A stretch of DNA of 64,000 nt from Candidatus Saccharimonadota bacterium (GTDB taxonomy: Bacteria; Patescibacteriota; Saccharimonadia; Saccharimonadales; Saccharimonadaceae), in NCBI GenBank assembly GCA_009783305.1, contig WRHJ01000002.1, forward strand, positions 23,097 to 87,096, read 5' to 3'. The notes beneath the pieces were generated by a model. The model had not been told where the DNA came from. It ran no database searches and was given only the letters and a program-made list of their open reading frames with translations. Shown here in pieces: positions 30,491 through 39,360 of the stretch. Position 1 is the first letter of the stretch. Each line of letters opens with the position of its first letter. Both the position numbers and the translations under genes were made by a program.

Positions 30491-32328
30491 AAACTCAGAT
30501 TCCATTTTTAAAGACCGTATCGAAACCCAAGAAAACCCTGCCCAAAGCAGGTTTTCCTGGCGTGGAAATGGGTCGTAAAAAATGGAATCTGAGTTTTCTA
30601 GCAGCCGCAGTCGTGTTGCTATGTTCCATTATCATGCCGTCAGTCTATGCCCTCGACGATTCCACCCTGGACATGTTCGATCAAAACGGCATCTATTACT
30701 ACAATCCCAGTGGCAATAACGGCTGCGTCTCCATTTCCACCACTCTAAGAGGCAAAGATATTATCGAAAAAACCTGGAATTTCTTTATTGACCAAGGTTT
30801 CAATGACGCTCAAGTCTCCGGTATCCTCGGCAACGCCAAGGCCGAATCCGGCTTCAGCCCCACTCGCTCTCTCAAGGGCACTTATTGGGGCATCTTCCAA
30901 TGGGGTGGCGGACGACAAGCCGCTCTATTCGAAAAACTCCGTGCCGCCGGTCTCGGCGCCTACCTCGACAGTGCCTACTGGCCAGCCGGTGCTGACAAAA
31001 ACATCCCTGCTGCAGACCTCGACGCTATCCTCCAAATCTCGCTCGAACATGCCATGTCCGAACCAGACTACGATTGGCAAAATGAACTCAAAAAGGCCCA
31101 CACGCCAGCCGAAGCCGCCGAAATCTTCCTCGTCCTCTTTGAACGCGCCATCGCCTCTCCCAAACACCCCGGTTCCGAAATCCTTTATTATGCGCCCTTC
31201 GCCGGTCTTGAATACCAAGGCGCTGCTGGTCGCCGCGACAACGCTGCGGCCTTCTTTAAGCAATACTCCGGCAACGGCATCAGCAACTTCAGCAACCCTA
31301 CCGCCACCGACGGCGCCAATGTCACCATTATCGGCGACTCCATCGCTGCCGGCGCTACCACTGCACTCCTCGTCAAATTCCCAGAGCTAGCAACCCACAA
31401 CATCAGCGTTGCCGTCAGTCGCACTTGGGCCGAAGGTATTGAAATTGCTAAAGCCATCCCCCTCCAAGACATTGTCGTTTTTGCACTCGGCACCAACACG
31501 CCAAATCTCGCACAAGCGGACATCGACTCTGCCATGTCCGCTATCGGCAACGGCCGTCGAGTCGTCTTTGTCACTAATTACGGCCCCGCCGGCTATACCT
31601 CCAACAACGCTCTCTTCCGCCAAGCTACCGTCAATTACCGCAATGTCATTATCGCCGATTGGGCTACGACCGTCTCCAAAGCTCCGCAAACTTACCTGCA
31701 AAATGACCAAGTCCATCCCAATTCAGCTGGCAACAATCTCTTTGCTGAAACCATTTTCAAGGCCATCAATAGCAACACCAACGCCAATGGCTGCAGCGTC
31801 ACTGGCGAATTCATCGCCCTCGTCCGAGCCTACGCCTGGCCCGACTTCCATCCCCCTCAATTTGTCGATCGTATGCCAGCCTACGCCAATGCTGTCACTA
31901 TTTCCATTAGTGAGGGCCGTTATGTCGGCGGCTCTGTTGCTGGTGTACCCGGCATTGACTGCGGCGGTTTTGTCACCGTTCTAGTTCAAAACAGCGGCCT
32001 CGCCCCAGAATATAACGGATACAATAGTAACACTGGTCCTCAAGAAAAATGGGTCGTTGATAATGGTTGGCTCCTGGTCAACGGCAGCCCCACCACCCCA
32101 GTCGACACTAGTCTTCTGCAACCCGGCGACGTCGCCTTTTCCGGCGGTACTGGCTACCAAAATAACGGTCACACCTTCATTTACGTCGGAGAAATCCCCG
32201 GCTTCAATAGCGTCATTGCCTCTGCATCCTATAGCACAACTGGCGAAAGCGGCCGTGCGCCCATGGCAGGCAGGGAAGACCTAATCGGCAGCGCCGGCTC
32301 ACCCGTACGCTGGTATCGGAAAAATTAA
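30487..32328 (+). CDS. Three-domain wall enzyme: tail-lysozyme, SGNH esterase, NlpC/P60-like
   Basis: 613 residues. After a membrane/signal segment (about 37-57, ending VYALD) come three domains. First (about 88-250) is a phage-tail-lysozyme-like muramidase (GFNDAQVSGILGNAKAESGF, GTYWGIFQWGGGRQ). Second (about 275-430) is an SGNH hydrolase (VTIIGDSIAAG with the Ser, FALGTNTP, and DQVHPNSAGN with the Asp/His). Third (about 440-613) resembles NlpC/P60 (VPGIDCGGFVTVLV with Cys, GHTFIYVGE with His). It probably opens and deacetylates peptidoglycan for the T4SS-like machine. The first 37 codons lie within an inverted-repeat element (30489-30598); ATG 30568 is an alternative start. Confidence 0.82.
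   Translation: MKTQIPFLKTVSKPKKTLPKAGFPGVEMGRKKWNLSFLAAAVVLLCSIIMPSVYALDDSTLDMFDQNGIYYYNPSGNNGCVSISTTLRGKDIIEKTWNFFIDQGFNDAQVSGILGNAKAESGFSPTRSLKGTYWGIFQWGGGRQAALFEKLRAAGLGAYLDSAYWPAGADKNIPAADLDAILQISLEHAMSEPDYDWQNELKKAHTPAEAAEIFLVLFERAIASPKHPGSEILYYAPFAGLEYQGAAGRRDNAAAFFKQYSGNGISNFSNPTATDGANVTIIGDSIAAGATTALLVKFPELATHNISVAVSRTWAEGIEIAKAIPLQDIVVFALGTNTPNLAQADIDSAMSAIGNGRRVVFVTNYGPAGYTSNNALFRQATVNYRNVIIADWATTVSKAPQTYLQNDQVHPNSAGNNLFAETIFKAINSNTNANGCSVTGEFIALVRAYAWPDFHPPQFVDRMPAYANAVTISISEGRYVGGSVAGVPGIDCGGFVTVLVQNSGLAPEYNGYNSNTGPQEKWVVDNGWLLVNGSPTTPVDTSLLQPGDVAFSGGTGYQNNGHTFIYVGEIPGFNSVIASASYSTTGESGRAPMAGREDLIGSAGSPVRWYRKN
30489..30598. repeat. MITE-like inverted-repeat element inside the start of a gene
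   Basis: A 21-base arm at 30489-30509 is the exact complement of 30578-30598 (ends GAAAACTCAG / CTGAGTTTTC). A second, inner hairpin at 30531-30556 pairs GAAAACC and CTGC with GCAG and GTTTTC around CCAAA, and GACC (30512) can pair with GGTC (30571). The whole 110-base unit can fold as a cruciform. It encodes the first 37 residues of the wall-enzyme gene. No target duplication is visible. Similar palindromic units lie at 5602 and 12302, which are not the same sequence. Confidence 0.78.
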
Positions 32329-32330
32329 TC

Positions 32331-33236
32331 ATGAAACGCCTTACCGCCAACCAACGCATCAAGTTAGCAGTTGCCGCTTTCCTTGGTTTAGTCGTCCTCG
32401 CCATCATCTTCACTGCCGTCATTTATGTCTCTCGCATCGGCAAGGTAGCTGTTATCACCAAATATGCACCCTACAATGCCTCTGTCTACCTCAACGGTTC
32501 TGAAATTAACAACAACGCTACCAATTTTTTAACCCCAGGCACCTATGAACTCACCGTTAACCTTGAACACTTCGTCACCAACACTGAAACTATCACCATT
32601 ACGGAAGATACCGAATATATCCTCGGGTCCCTCATCTTCGCCGACGAAGAGGGACAAGTCATCACCGCGGAGCGCAAAAAAGACTTCCTGGAAGTAGAGG
32701 GTATTTTTGGTAAACTGCTCACCAACGCTGGGAATAAAATCCGACAAGAATACCCTATTTTAGATTTTCTACCCATCAATAATGCCTTTTATTCCATCAG
32801 CTTCGCCTACAAGGACGACGGTTCCCCCAAAATCACCGTCCAGGCCCAACCAACCATGGTTGATGTCGCCGTCCGTAAAATGCTCTCCTTCCCAGACATC
32901 ACTCTAACCGACTACGACATCACCTTCACCACACCCAACCCTTTTACCTCGCCCGCCCCCAACAATATCTCCGACCCTTTTACCTTCATCCGAGCCAGCT
33001 TCCCTAATATCATCAATCATTATCAATTCGGGCCCGGTCGCAATGCCGGCGAGTATTACTTGACCACTATCTACACTTACAACTTCACCTCCGATGATTC
33101 CTACGCCCATTTCAAAGTTATTCTCCGAAAAACCGGCGACTCTTGGACCTTTGCCGCCACACCCCAACTGCTTTTCACCACCAAAAATGCCCCCTCCATA
33201 CCCGTCGAAATCTTGGATTACGCCAACCGCCTCTAA
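32331..33236 (+). CDS. Membrane-anchored PEGA-like protein
   Basis: 301 residues. A short basic start, one membrane helix (about 11-33), then a beta-rich segment with ASVYLNGSEINN and FLTPGTYELTVNLEHF (PEGA-type carbohydrate/protein interaction repeat pattern), and a soluble C-terminal domain of unknown type (about 110-301). The topology places it outside. It begins two bases after the wall enzyme stop, so it is the last gene of the T4SS unit. The stop overlaps the end of recF on the opposite strand by four bases. Confidence 0.7.
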   Translation: MKRLTANQRIKLAVAAFLGLVVLAIIFTAVIYVSRIGKVAVITKYAPYNASVYLNGSEINNNATNFLTPGTYELTVNLEHFVTNTETITITEDTEYILGSLIFADEEGQVITAERKKDFLEVEGIFGKLLTNAGNKIRQEYPILDFLPINNAFYSISFAYKDDGSPKITVQAQPTMVDVAVRKMLSFPDITLTDYDITFTTPNPFTSPAPNNISDPFTFIRASFPNIINHYQFGPGRNAGEYYLTTIYTYNFTSDDSYAHFKVILRKTGDSWTFAATPQLLFTTKNAPSIPVEILDYANRL

Positions 33237-34249
33237 AGTTTTATCCCTACTCCCATCTCCTTCGGCACGCTCGTCCCCGAAATAATCACCTGATAGCTCT
33301 TAAAGTTATTTATCAAATGCTTCTGTCGTCTCTCATCCAACTCCGAAAAAATATCATCCAGTAGTACCAACGGGTCTTTATTGGTTTCTTCTCGGATAAT
33401 CTTCGCTTCAATAAACTTTAGTGCCAGAATCATACTCCTGACCTCGCCTCGCGACGCCGACCCGTCTGCCTTCTCATCATTAAACCAAAACACATAATCG
33501 TCCAGGTGCGCCCCAAACGTTGTATGCCCCACATAACGATCCCTCTCAAATGTCCGGTTCAATTCCGCCAGATACTTACTCTCATTGCGCTCTTTAAAAA
33601 CAAACTTTATCCCTATCGCATCCTCATTCCTAGCTATATCTCTATAAACATCCGTCAACCGCTGATTAATTTTTTCTACAAATTCATCCCGCCAGACACT
33701 TAGCGCCGCGCCATATTTCGCCAACATTACACCCCAAGAGAATACATCGTCTCGCGTCACTGATTCATTTTTCAATACATCATTACGCTGTTTTAACGCC
33801 TTATTGTACTTTCCTAGAGCTAAACCATACTCTTCATTTAATTGCGCTAAAAGTTTATCAAAATAATCTCTTCTTCTGGATGGCGCCGATCCTACCAAAT
33901 ATAAATCATCTGGCTCAAACAGTATCACTGGATATTTACTTTTTTTTGGCAATCTCCGCGTCTTTTTCCCGTCTACCTCAAACTCCCTCGCCCCGTTCCA
34001 CCTTACTACTACACTACTCCCATCACCCTTCACTAACTCCACCCTATAATATTCTTCACCCCGCCGCACCATTTCCGTATCCACCCCCTTAAAAGACCTC
34101 CCCCGTAGCGCCAAATAAACCGCCTCCAATATCGAGGTCTTTCCGCTGCCGTTTTCGCCAATTATCAACGTCGTCGGCTTATTGCAGTCCAGCAAGAACT
34201 CCTCATGGCTCCGGAAATTCTTTAACCTAACTGTTTTTACAATATTCAT
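33233..34249 (-). CDS. recF: RecF recombination ATPase
   Basis: 338 residues, near family length. Walker A is LIIGENGSGKTSILEAVYLAL at about 30-50, there is the EPDDLYLVGSAPSRRRDYFD region, and Walker B is LVLLDDIFSELDERRQKHLI near 300. RecF works with RecO and RecR to load RecA at gaps in DNA. The start ATG 34249 directly follows the dnaN stop, as expected for the dnaA-dnaN-recF operon on the minus strand. No internal promoter is evident. Confidence 0.97.
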   Translation of the reverse strand: MNIVKTVRLKNFRSHEEFLLDCNKPTTLIIGENGSGKTSILEAVYLALRGRSFKGVDTEMVRRGEEYYRVELVKGDGSSVVVRWNGAREFEVDGKKTRRLPKKSKYPVILFEPDDLYLVGSAPSRRRDYFDKLLAQLNEEYGLALGKYNKALKQRNDVLKNESVTRDDVFSWGVMLAKYGAALSVWRDEFVEKINQRLTDVYRDIARNEDAIGIKFVFKERNESKYLAELNRTFERDRYVGHTTFGAHLDDYVFWFNDEKADGSASRGEVRSMILALKFIEAKIIREETNKDPLVLLDDIFSELDERRQKHLINNFKSYQVIISGTSVPKEMGVGIKL

Positions 34250-35356
34250 CTAGCTCTTTAGTGGCATAATTATGTGAGTATAATCTTTATTCTTTGCATT
34301 TCTTATTACTACTGGAGACAACTTGCCGGAAAAACCAAAACTTAAATTTTCTTCGCTAATTGCATTTAATGCATCCATCAAAAACCGTGAATTTAACACC
34401 ACCTTACCGTCTTCACTCACTACTGCTTCGATGTACGAAGTATTCTCGCCCAATTCCGACGCCACCGCGCTGATCAAGAATTGCTTATCAATCTTCTTCG
34501 TCTCGCACACCACTGAACCCCCAGACTCGCGCGCAAACAAAGCCGCCATCTTTGTCATCCGCATAAATTCTTCCTTACTTAGATCCACCACTACATCTGT
34601 CTTCTTCGGTATCAGCTGACGATAATCCGGAAAATTTCCATCAATTATCCTGGACGTAATTTCGATTTCGCCCAACCTAAACCGTACCTGCGTATCATCG
34701 AACAATATCTCAATTTCCTCCACATCATCCGTGATTGACCGCAACACTTCCTGCAGGGAAGTGGTTGGCACAATCGTGAACACTTCGCTCACGACCTTCT
34801 CAATAAATCTTCTCTCTGCCAGCCTATAGCCATCTGTCGACGCAATATATAGCGCCCCTTCATATGTATTAAAATATACACCCGTTAACGCTGGTCGCGT
34901 CGTATCGTTACTGCTTGCTACCACTACCTCAGTAATCGCACCCTTAAAATCCTCCACTCCCACCTTGAACATTACAGCCTTTTTCTCATCAATTTGTGGT
35001 AATTCTGGAAAATCATCTGCTATAATCCCATTCATAACTGATCTATACTGGCCAGCTTTTACCGTCAGTTTATTATCTTTTGTCACAATCTCCACATCCA
35101 CCCCTTTCGGCAAGTTCGATACAAATTCCGCCAAAAGTTTTGCCGGCACCGTAATTGTTCCTTCCTTTTGCACCTTCGCACTCAAATAATCTACCGTCGC
35201 CAGTTCTAAATTGGTTGCAGTCAATACTAATTTATTATTTTCAGCTCGTATTAATATATTACTTAAAACTGGCAAAGCCGCTCTTGTACTGGCCGCTACT
35301 CTACTTACAATATTCAGAGCTTTTGCCAACCTTTCTTGTAGTACTCTTACTTCCAC
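34250..35356 (-). CDS. dnaN: DNA polymerase III beta subunit (sliding clamp)
   Basis: 368 residues with three clamp domains. Markers are VRVLQERLAKALNIVSRVAA at the start, ALTGVYFNT in the middle and YTHIIMPL at the end. It forms the ring that holds polymerase on DNA. The start is GTG 35356 with AAAGGAGG just upstream, and the ATG one base earlier is out of frame. Second gene of the replication operon; a 261-base spacer separates it from dnaA, which may hold DnaA sites. Confidence 0.97.
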   Translation of the reverse strand: MEVRVLQERLAKALNIVSRVAASTRAALPVLSNILIRAENNKLVLTATNLELATVDYLSAKVQKEGTITVPAKLLAEFVSNLPKGVDVEIVTKDNKLTVKAGQYRSVMNGIIADDFPELPQIDEKKAVMFKVGVEDFKGAITEVVVASSNDTTRPALTGVYFNTYEGALYIASTDGYRLAERRFIEKVVSEVFTIVPTTSLQEVLRSITDDVEEIEILFDDTQVRFRLGEIEITSRIIDGNFPDYRQLIPKKTDVVVDLSKEEFMRMTKMAALFARESGGSVVCETKKIDKQFLISAVASELGENTSYIEAVVSEDGKVVLNSRFLMDALNAISEENLSFGFSGKLSPVVIRNAKNKDYTHIIMPLKS

Positions 35357-35617
35357 ATTCCTCCTTTATTTATATCCTTTTTAAAATCAATAGTAGTAAT
35401 AGTTGTCTGTGCAAAATATGGAAAACTTCCACACCCACAGATAAAATTGAGTAAATTTTTTGTGTAAAACCTTCCACTTTTTTCCCACAAAATAATTTTT
35501 GTATACCAATTTTCCACTGCCCCGCACCACATTTGAATAATTTTTTTAACAACTACCCAAACTATCCCCAACTTTTTCCCACACATATTCACGGCCTTTT
35601 CCGCCACTTTTCCGCAA
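35357..35617. other. dnaA-dnaN spacer with DnaA-box-like repeats
   Basis: 261 AT-rich bases without a convincing gene. They contain several TTTTCCAC- or TTTTCCCACA-type sequences (about 35470-35485, 35508-35518, 35573-35585) and a TGTGTAAAA (near 35461), all close to the DnaA-box core TTATNCACA. This could be part of the replication origin or a control site. Confidence 0.5.
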
Positions 35618-36964
35618 CTACGCATACAATTTCTCCCGCAAAGCAGCCAACTGTTGTCGCAGATGGAAATCCATCTTCATATCAGTCTTAATCTTTTTTA
35701 TACCATGCATAATTGTCGTATGGTCCTTATCAAACTCCCGGCCAATTCTCACCGTGCTCAACCCCAATTCTTCATTCATTAGATACATTGCTATTTGTCT
35801 TGGCGTTTTTATCTGCGCCATCCTACTTGTGCTCAATAAATCTTTTGACGTCAAATCATAGAACTTGGCCACTCGATCTATTACTTGCTTCGGCGACATT
35901 GCCTTCGTCTTGCGGTATTGCTCATTATCTAAATAGCCATCATTAATTATCTCGCTCGGGCTCACACCTCGCATTTCCGCAAACGCCATCAATCGTTGCA
36001 GTTGACCTTCCAATTCACGAATATTAGTCTTTACATTTTCCGCCAAATATTCAATCGCTGACTCCTCAATCTCCGCTCCCATCAATTCTGCTTTCGATTT
36101 CAATATTGCACACCTCACTTCAAAATCTGGCATTTGAATATCAATCGGCACCCCGCCCATCAACCGCGACGACAGCCTCGCATCCACATCCGCAATCTGC
36201 ATGGGCAACCGATCACTACTAACAATAATTTGCTTGTTTTTTTGATGTAGCTCATTAAAGGTATGGAAAAACTCAATCTGGCTTTTTTCCTTGCCGGTAA
36301 TAAATTGAAAATCATCAATAATCAAAACATCTACTTTGCGGTATTTATCTGTAAACCCACTCAGATTTTTCCGCATCGTCTCTACGAACTCATGGTAAAA
36401 CTGCTCAATCGTGGTATATAGTACTCGCATATTCGGATTTCTCGCCACAATTTCATTTCCAATCGCTTGAACCAAATGAGTCTTTCCCACTCCCGGACCG
36501 CCATATATAAAATATGGGTTATAGCGCACGCCCGGTTTCTCCACCACCGCATGTGCCGCGCTCACTGCCAAATTATTATTGTCTCCCACCACATAATTAT
36601 CAAACCGATATTTCGCATTTAACCCAGTCTCATTATTCGCTACCGACCTCTCTAACTTCGGCCTCACTGTCATCGTTTCAGTACTAGGCAACACCTCGAC
36701 GCCACGCCGGATCGTCCTCCTCTCGCCCGCACCAACAATAAATTCCAAGCTCTTATAACTCATGCCGGCACCGCTCAGTGATTTCTTAATCACATCATTA
36801 TACTTCCGCTCCATCTGCGTCTTGATGAACACGCTCGGCACCCCAATCACAACTTGGCCATCCTTCATCGAAATCAGGCGCGACGTCGAAAAATAAGTAC
36901 CATAAGCCATTTCCGACACGCTTCGTCGAACCTCGTCTAGCACTCCCTGCCACTCGCTCTGCAT
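35618..36964 (-). CDS. dnaA: DnaA replication initiator
   Basis: 448 residues from ATG 36964, which has AAGGAGG upstream. Domain I is at about 1-80, Walker A FIYGGPGVGKTHLVQA near residue 150, Walker B VDVLIIDDFQFI, and the C-terminal DNA-binding signature DHTTIMHGIKKI. It binds DnaA boxes to open the origin. It is followed on the minus strand by dnaN and recF. TATAAT (37005-37000 on the minus strand) and a TTTTCCACA box just beyond it suggest autoregulation. Confidence 0.98.
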   Translation of the reverse strand: MQSEWQGVLDEVRRSVSEMAYGTYFSTSRLISMKDGQVVIGVPSVFIKTQMERKYNDVIKKSLSGAGMSYKSLEFIVGAGERRTIRRGVEVLPSTETMTVRPKLERSVANNETGLNAKYRFDNYVVGDNNNLAVSAAHAVVEKPGVRYNPYFIYGGPGVGKTHLVQAIGNEIVARNPNMRVLYTTIEQFYHEFVETMRKNLSGFTDKYRKVDVLIIDDFQFITGKEKSQIEFFHTFNELHQKNKQIIVSSDRLPMQIADVDARLSSRLMGGVPIDIQMPDFEVRCAILKSKAELMGAEIEESAIEYLAENVKTNIRELEGQLQRLMAFAEMRGVSPSEIINDGYLDNEQYRKTKAMSPKQVIDRVAKFYDLTSKDLLSTSRMAQIKTPRQIAMYLMNEELGLSTVRIGREFDKDHTTIMHGIKKIKTDMKMDFHLRQQLAALREKLYA

Positions 36965-36997
36965 GAGCTCATTCCTCCTTGTGACCTTTGTTATTAA

Positions 36998-37139
36998 CAA
37001 TTATACCGATTTTTCCACAGTATAATAGGCGCTTTTCTTATTTTCTAATAGTTGATTTCCATAACAGATACGATTTTTCCACCAGAACCTGGCCAATAGG
37101 GTATCACTATGTGGAAAAACAGTTGAAAAAAGTGGAAAA
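36998..37139. promoter_or_regulatory. DnaA-box cluster / candidate origin and dnaA promoter
   Basis: Four DnaA-box-like 9-mers: TTTTCCACA (37011-37019), TTTTCCACC (37075-37083), and their complements TGTGGAAAA (37110-37118) and AGTGGAAAA (37131-37139). Between them is AT-rich DNA. The minus-strand dnaA -10 (37005-37000) adjoins the first box. This is the expected place of oriC between dnaA and rpmH, but G/C skew does not change sign here. Confidence 0.65.
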
Positions 37140-37184
37140 ATGCTTTAGTATTATACTAAGTTAGTAATAAATTCAAGGACCTAT

Positions 37185-37322
37185 ATGCCCAAAAGAACCT
37201 ATCAGCCCCACAAGCGCCAACATAAAAAAGAACATGGCTTTATGAAGCGCAACAGCAATAGCGCCGGTAAAAAAGTGCTATCTCGCCGCCGCATCAAAGG
37301 CCGCGCTCGACTCGCCGCTTAG
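37185..37322 (+). CDS. rpmH: Ribosomal protein bL34
   Basis: 45 residues: [19 protein letters not shown], then [19 protein letters not shown] and ARLAA, the canonical L34 sequence, part of the large ribosomal subunit. ATG 37185 follows AAGGAC; TATACT at 37152-37157 is a likely -10. It is too short to show up well as an open frame, but its sequence and place between the dnaA region and rnpA are diagnostic. A hairpin (CCGTC/GACGG) with a T-rich end lies at about 37338-37372. Confidence 0.97.
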   Translation: MPKRTYQPHKRQHKKEHGFMKRNSNSAGKKVLSRRRIKGRARLAA

Positions 37323-37392
37323 CAGGGAAGTACGATTTTAAGCCGTCCGGCAAACCACCTGACGGTTGCTTTGTGTTAAGATGATATAAACT

Positions 37393-37728
37393 ATGCTTGC
37401 AAAAAAATATCGATTTCATTCTCGCGGCGGCGTCCGTTACACCTATAAACACGGCACCGTTGTTCGCCAACCCAAAATATCACTCACTTTTAACCACAAC
37501 TCCCGCGGCAAACAACGTTTTGCAGTCGTTGTCAGCAAAAAAGTCCTCAAATCTGCCGTAGCTCGCAACCGTATCCGCCGCCGCGTCTATGAAGCCATCC
37601 GCGAACAACTCCCCAGCCTCAAAAGTCCTAATGATCATATTTTCACCATCTATTCCAAAGACATTAAGGACATCAGCTTTTCAGAGCTGCAAGCCATCAT
37701 CTCGGACTTATTGAATCAATCAAATTAA
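37393..37728 (+). CDS. rnpA: Ribonuclease P protein component
   Basis: 111 residues. KYRFHSRGGVRYTYKHGTVV opens it and RFAVVVSKKVLKSAVARNRIRRRVYEAIR contains the RNR RNA-binding signature. It binds RNase P RNA to mature tRNA 5' ends. An extended -10 (TG-T-TAAGAT) ends ten bases upstream and there is no Shine-Dalgarno, so the leader is very short. Followed by yidC 19 bases later. Confidence 0.95.
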   Translation: MLAKKYRFHSRGGVRYTYKHGTVVRQPKISLTFNHNSRGKQRFAVVVSKKVLKSAVARNRIRRRVYEAIREQLPSLKSPNDHIFTIYSKDIKDISFSELQAIISDLLNQSN

Positions 37729-37747
37729 GGTGTTACAATATTAGAAT

Positions 37748-38755
37748 ATGTTTGATTTTCTAGACATGATTATTGTGCGCCCAATCGTCAACCTTCTTTT
37801 CGTTATCTTCAACTTTGTCGGCGATTTCGGTCTCGCCATTATCATCTTCACCATCATCGTCAAACTTGCCATGTGGCCGCTGATCAAAAAACAACTTTAC
37901 CAGACCCGTATCATGCGTTCGATCCAACCAGAGCTTGCCGAGATTAAGAAAAATTGCAAAGGCAACCGCCAACTTGAATCGCTTCAGATGATGGATCTCT
38001 ATAAGCGCAAAAACATTAAACCCTTCCGCTCTATGCTTACCCTCTTTATCCAACTCCCCATCTTTATCGCTCTCTTTACTGCCATCAACGTCATGGTTCG
38101 ACCCACCGGTGTCGACACGCTCTCCGTCGAGAAATCCGCCTATTCCTTCGTCCGACCCCTGGATCGCGTCAATACCCTCGTTGATCAACAAAATGAATAC
38201 TTTGCAGCTAGGGAAGTTGATCCCGAAACTACCGAATACCAATTCGAACCCAAATTATTCGGCCTCGTCGACCTTTCCGCCCGTGCCGGCTTCGCCGACA
38301 TCAGCTCCATCACCATCATGGTGTTTGCCCTAGCCGCCGCCGCTACCCAATACGTCATGGCTCGCCAACAGACACCATCCAAGAAGAAAACCGAGAAACG
38401 CAGCTTCAAACAAATCATGAAAGAGGCCGCCGAGGGCAAGCAGGCTGACCAGACCGAACTTAACTCCGTTGTCTCTGGCCAAATGACTAAATTTATGCCC
38501 ATCATGATGCTATTCATCATGATTAACCTGCCCGGCGCCATAGTCTTCTATTATCTCCTTAGCAACAGCGTCACCGTCATCCAGCAAAAGTTTATCCTCA
38601 ATCGCGGCCTTACCGAGATGGAGGTTGCTGCCGACAAGAAGATTCTTAAAGAATTACGCACCGCCGAAGAAGCGGAAATTGTTGCCACTAAAGATAAAAA
38701 AACCAAAGAAAATATCACGCGCATTAAAGCATCAAATAAACGGAGAAAGCGTTAA
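37748..38755 (+). CDS. yidC: YidC/Oxa1 membrane-protein insertase
   Basis: 335 residues with the YidC core. A first helix is at about 10-40 (VRPIVNLLFVIFNFVGDFG), then LAMWPLIKKQLYQTRIMRSIQPELAEI, the cytoplasmic coiled region, three further helices including MPIMMLFIMINLPGAIVFYYLLSN, and a basic tail (KASNKRRKR). No large periplasmic domain, so it is of the Gram-positive type. It inserts membrane proteins. TACAAT with TG-T ends eight bases before ATG. Confidence 0.96.
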   Translation: MFDFLDMIIVRPIVNLLFVIFNFVGDFGLAIIIFTIIVKLAMWPLIKKQLYQTRIMRSIQPELAEIKKNCKGNRQLESLQMMDLYKRKNIKPFRSMLTLFIQLPIFIALFTAINVMVRPTGVDTLSVEKSAYSFVRPLDRVNTLVDQQNEYFAAREVDPETTEYQFEPKLFGLVDLSARAGFADISSITIMVFALAAAATQYVMARQQTPSKKKTEKRSFKQIMKEAAEGKQADQTELNSVVSGQMTKFMPIMMLFIMINLPGAIVFYYLLSNSVTVIQQKFILNRGLTEMEVAADKKILKELRTAEEAEIVATKDKKTKENITRIKASNKRRKR

Positions 38756-38798
38756 TGCGTACACTAAATAATATTTCACGTATTTTAGCGGGGGAATT

Positions 38799-39254
38799 AT
38801 GAATCAAGATGAAAGTATTCGCTTTGCCACCAAATATCTAGAAGATCTCCTGTCCTTTTTCGGCATCAATGTAGCTGTTTATTCCACTATCGAAGATGAC
38901 GTCATCCAACTTTCCGTTCCCTCTACCAGCCTAAATTCATTATTGATTGGCAAAAATGCCGATAATCTTCGCGCGCTGCAGCATATTGTCATGACCACCC
39001 TCATTTCTCGAGGAGCTGAAGTTACTCGCGTCAATGTCGACGTTGCCGATTACAAACGTCAACGCGCCGATAAAATCAGCGACCAAGCCGAAAATTGGAT
39101 TCGACAGGTCCGTGAAACCGGACAAACCAAAACCTTAGACCTCAACGCTGCCGACCGCAGGGTAGTGCACAAACTAGCCCAAGATTATTCAGACATTGAG
39201 ACTCATAGCGAAGGCGAAGGCCGCGATCGCCGCCTCTTTATTTCTAAGAAATAG
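38799..39254 (+). CDS. jag: Jag/KhpB RNA-binding protein
   Basis: 151 residues. A KH domain (SLLIGKNADNLRALQHIVM, GxxG-like loop) is followed by an R3H domain (ADRRVVHKLAQDYSDIETHSEGEGRDRRLFI). The N-terminal Jag domain of the family is short or absent. Jag/KhpB proteins bind RNA and affect cell-wall growth. GGGGGAA precedes ATG 38799. It completes the conserved rpmH-rnpA-yidC-jag order. Confidence 0.93.
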   Translation: MNQDESIRFATKYLEDLLSFFGINVAVYSTIEDDVIQLSVPSTSLNSLLIGKNADNLRALQHIVMTTLISRGAEVTRVNVDVADYKRQRADKISDQAENWIRQVRETGQTKTLDLNAADRRVVHKLAQDYSDIETHSEGEGRDRRLFISKK

Positions 39255-39360
39255 AGCAGGGAACAACCAACCAAAATCACAGCCCGGCTCTACGGAATAA
39301 ATCCATTATAGCACAAGCAGTTCAAAAAGTCAAGCTCTACTCAGAACTGTGGAAAACTTC

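Noticed and set aside
35347-35625. 92-codon minus-strand frame in the dnaA-dnaN spacer
   Set aside because: Cys/Trp/Lys-rich, no ribosome site, and lies in a DnaA-box-like region; unlikely to be a gene.
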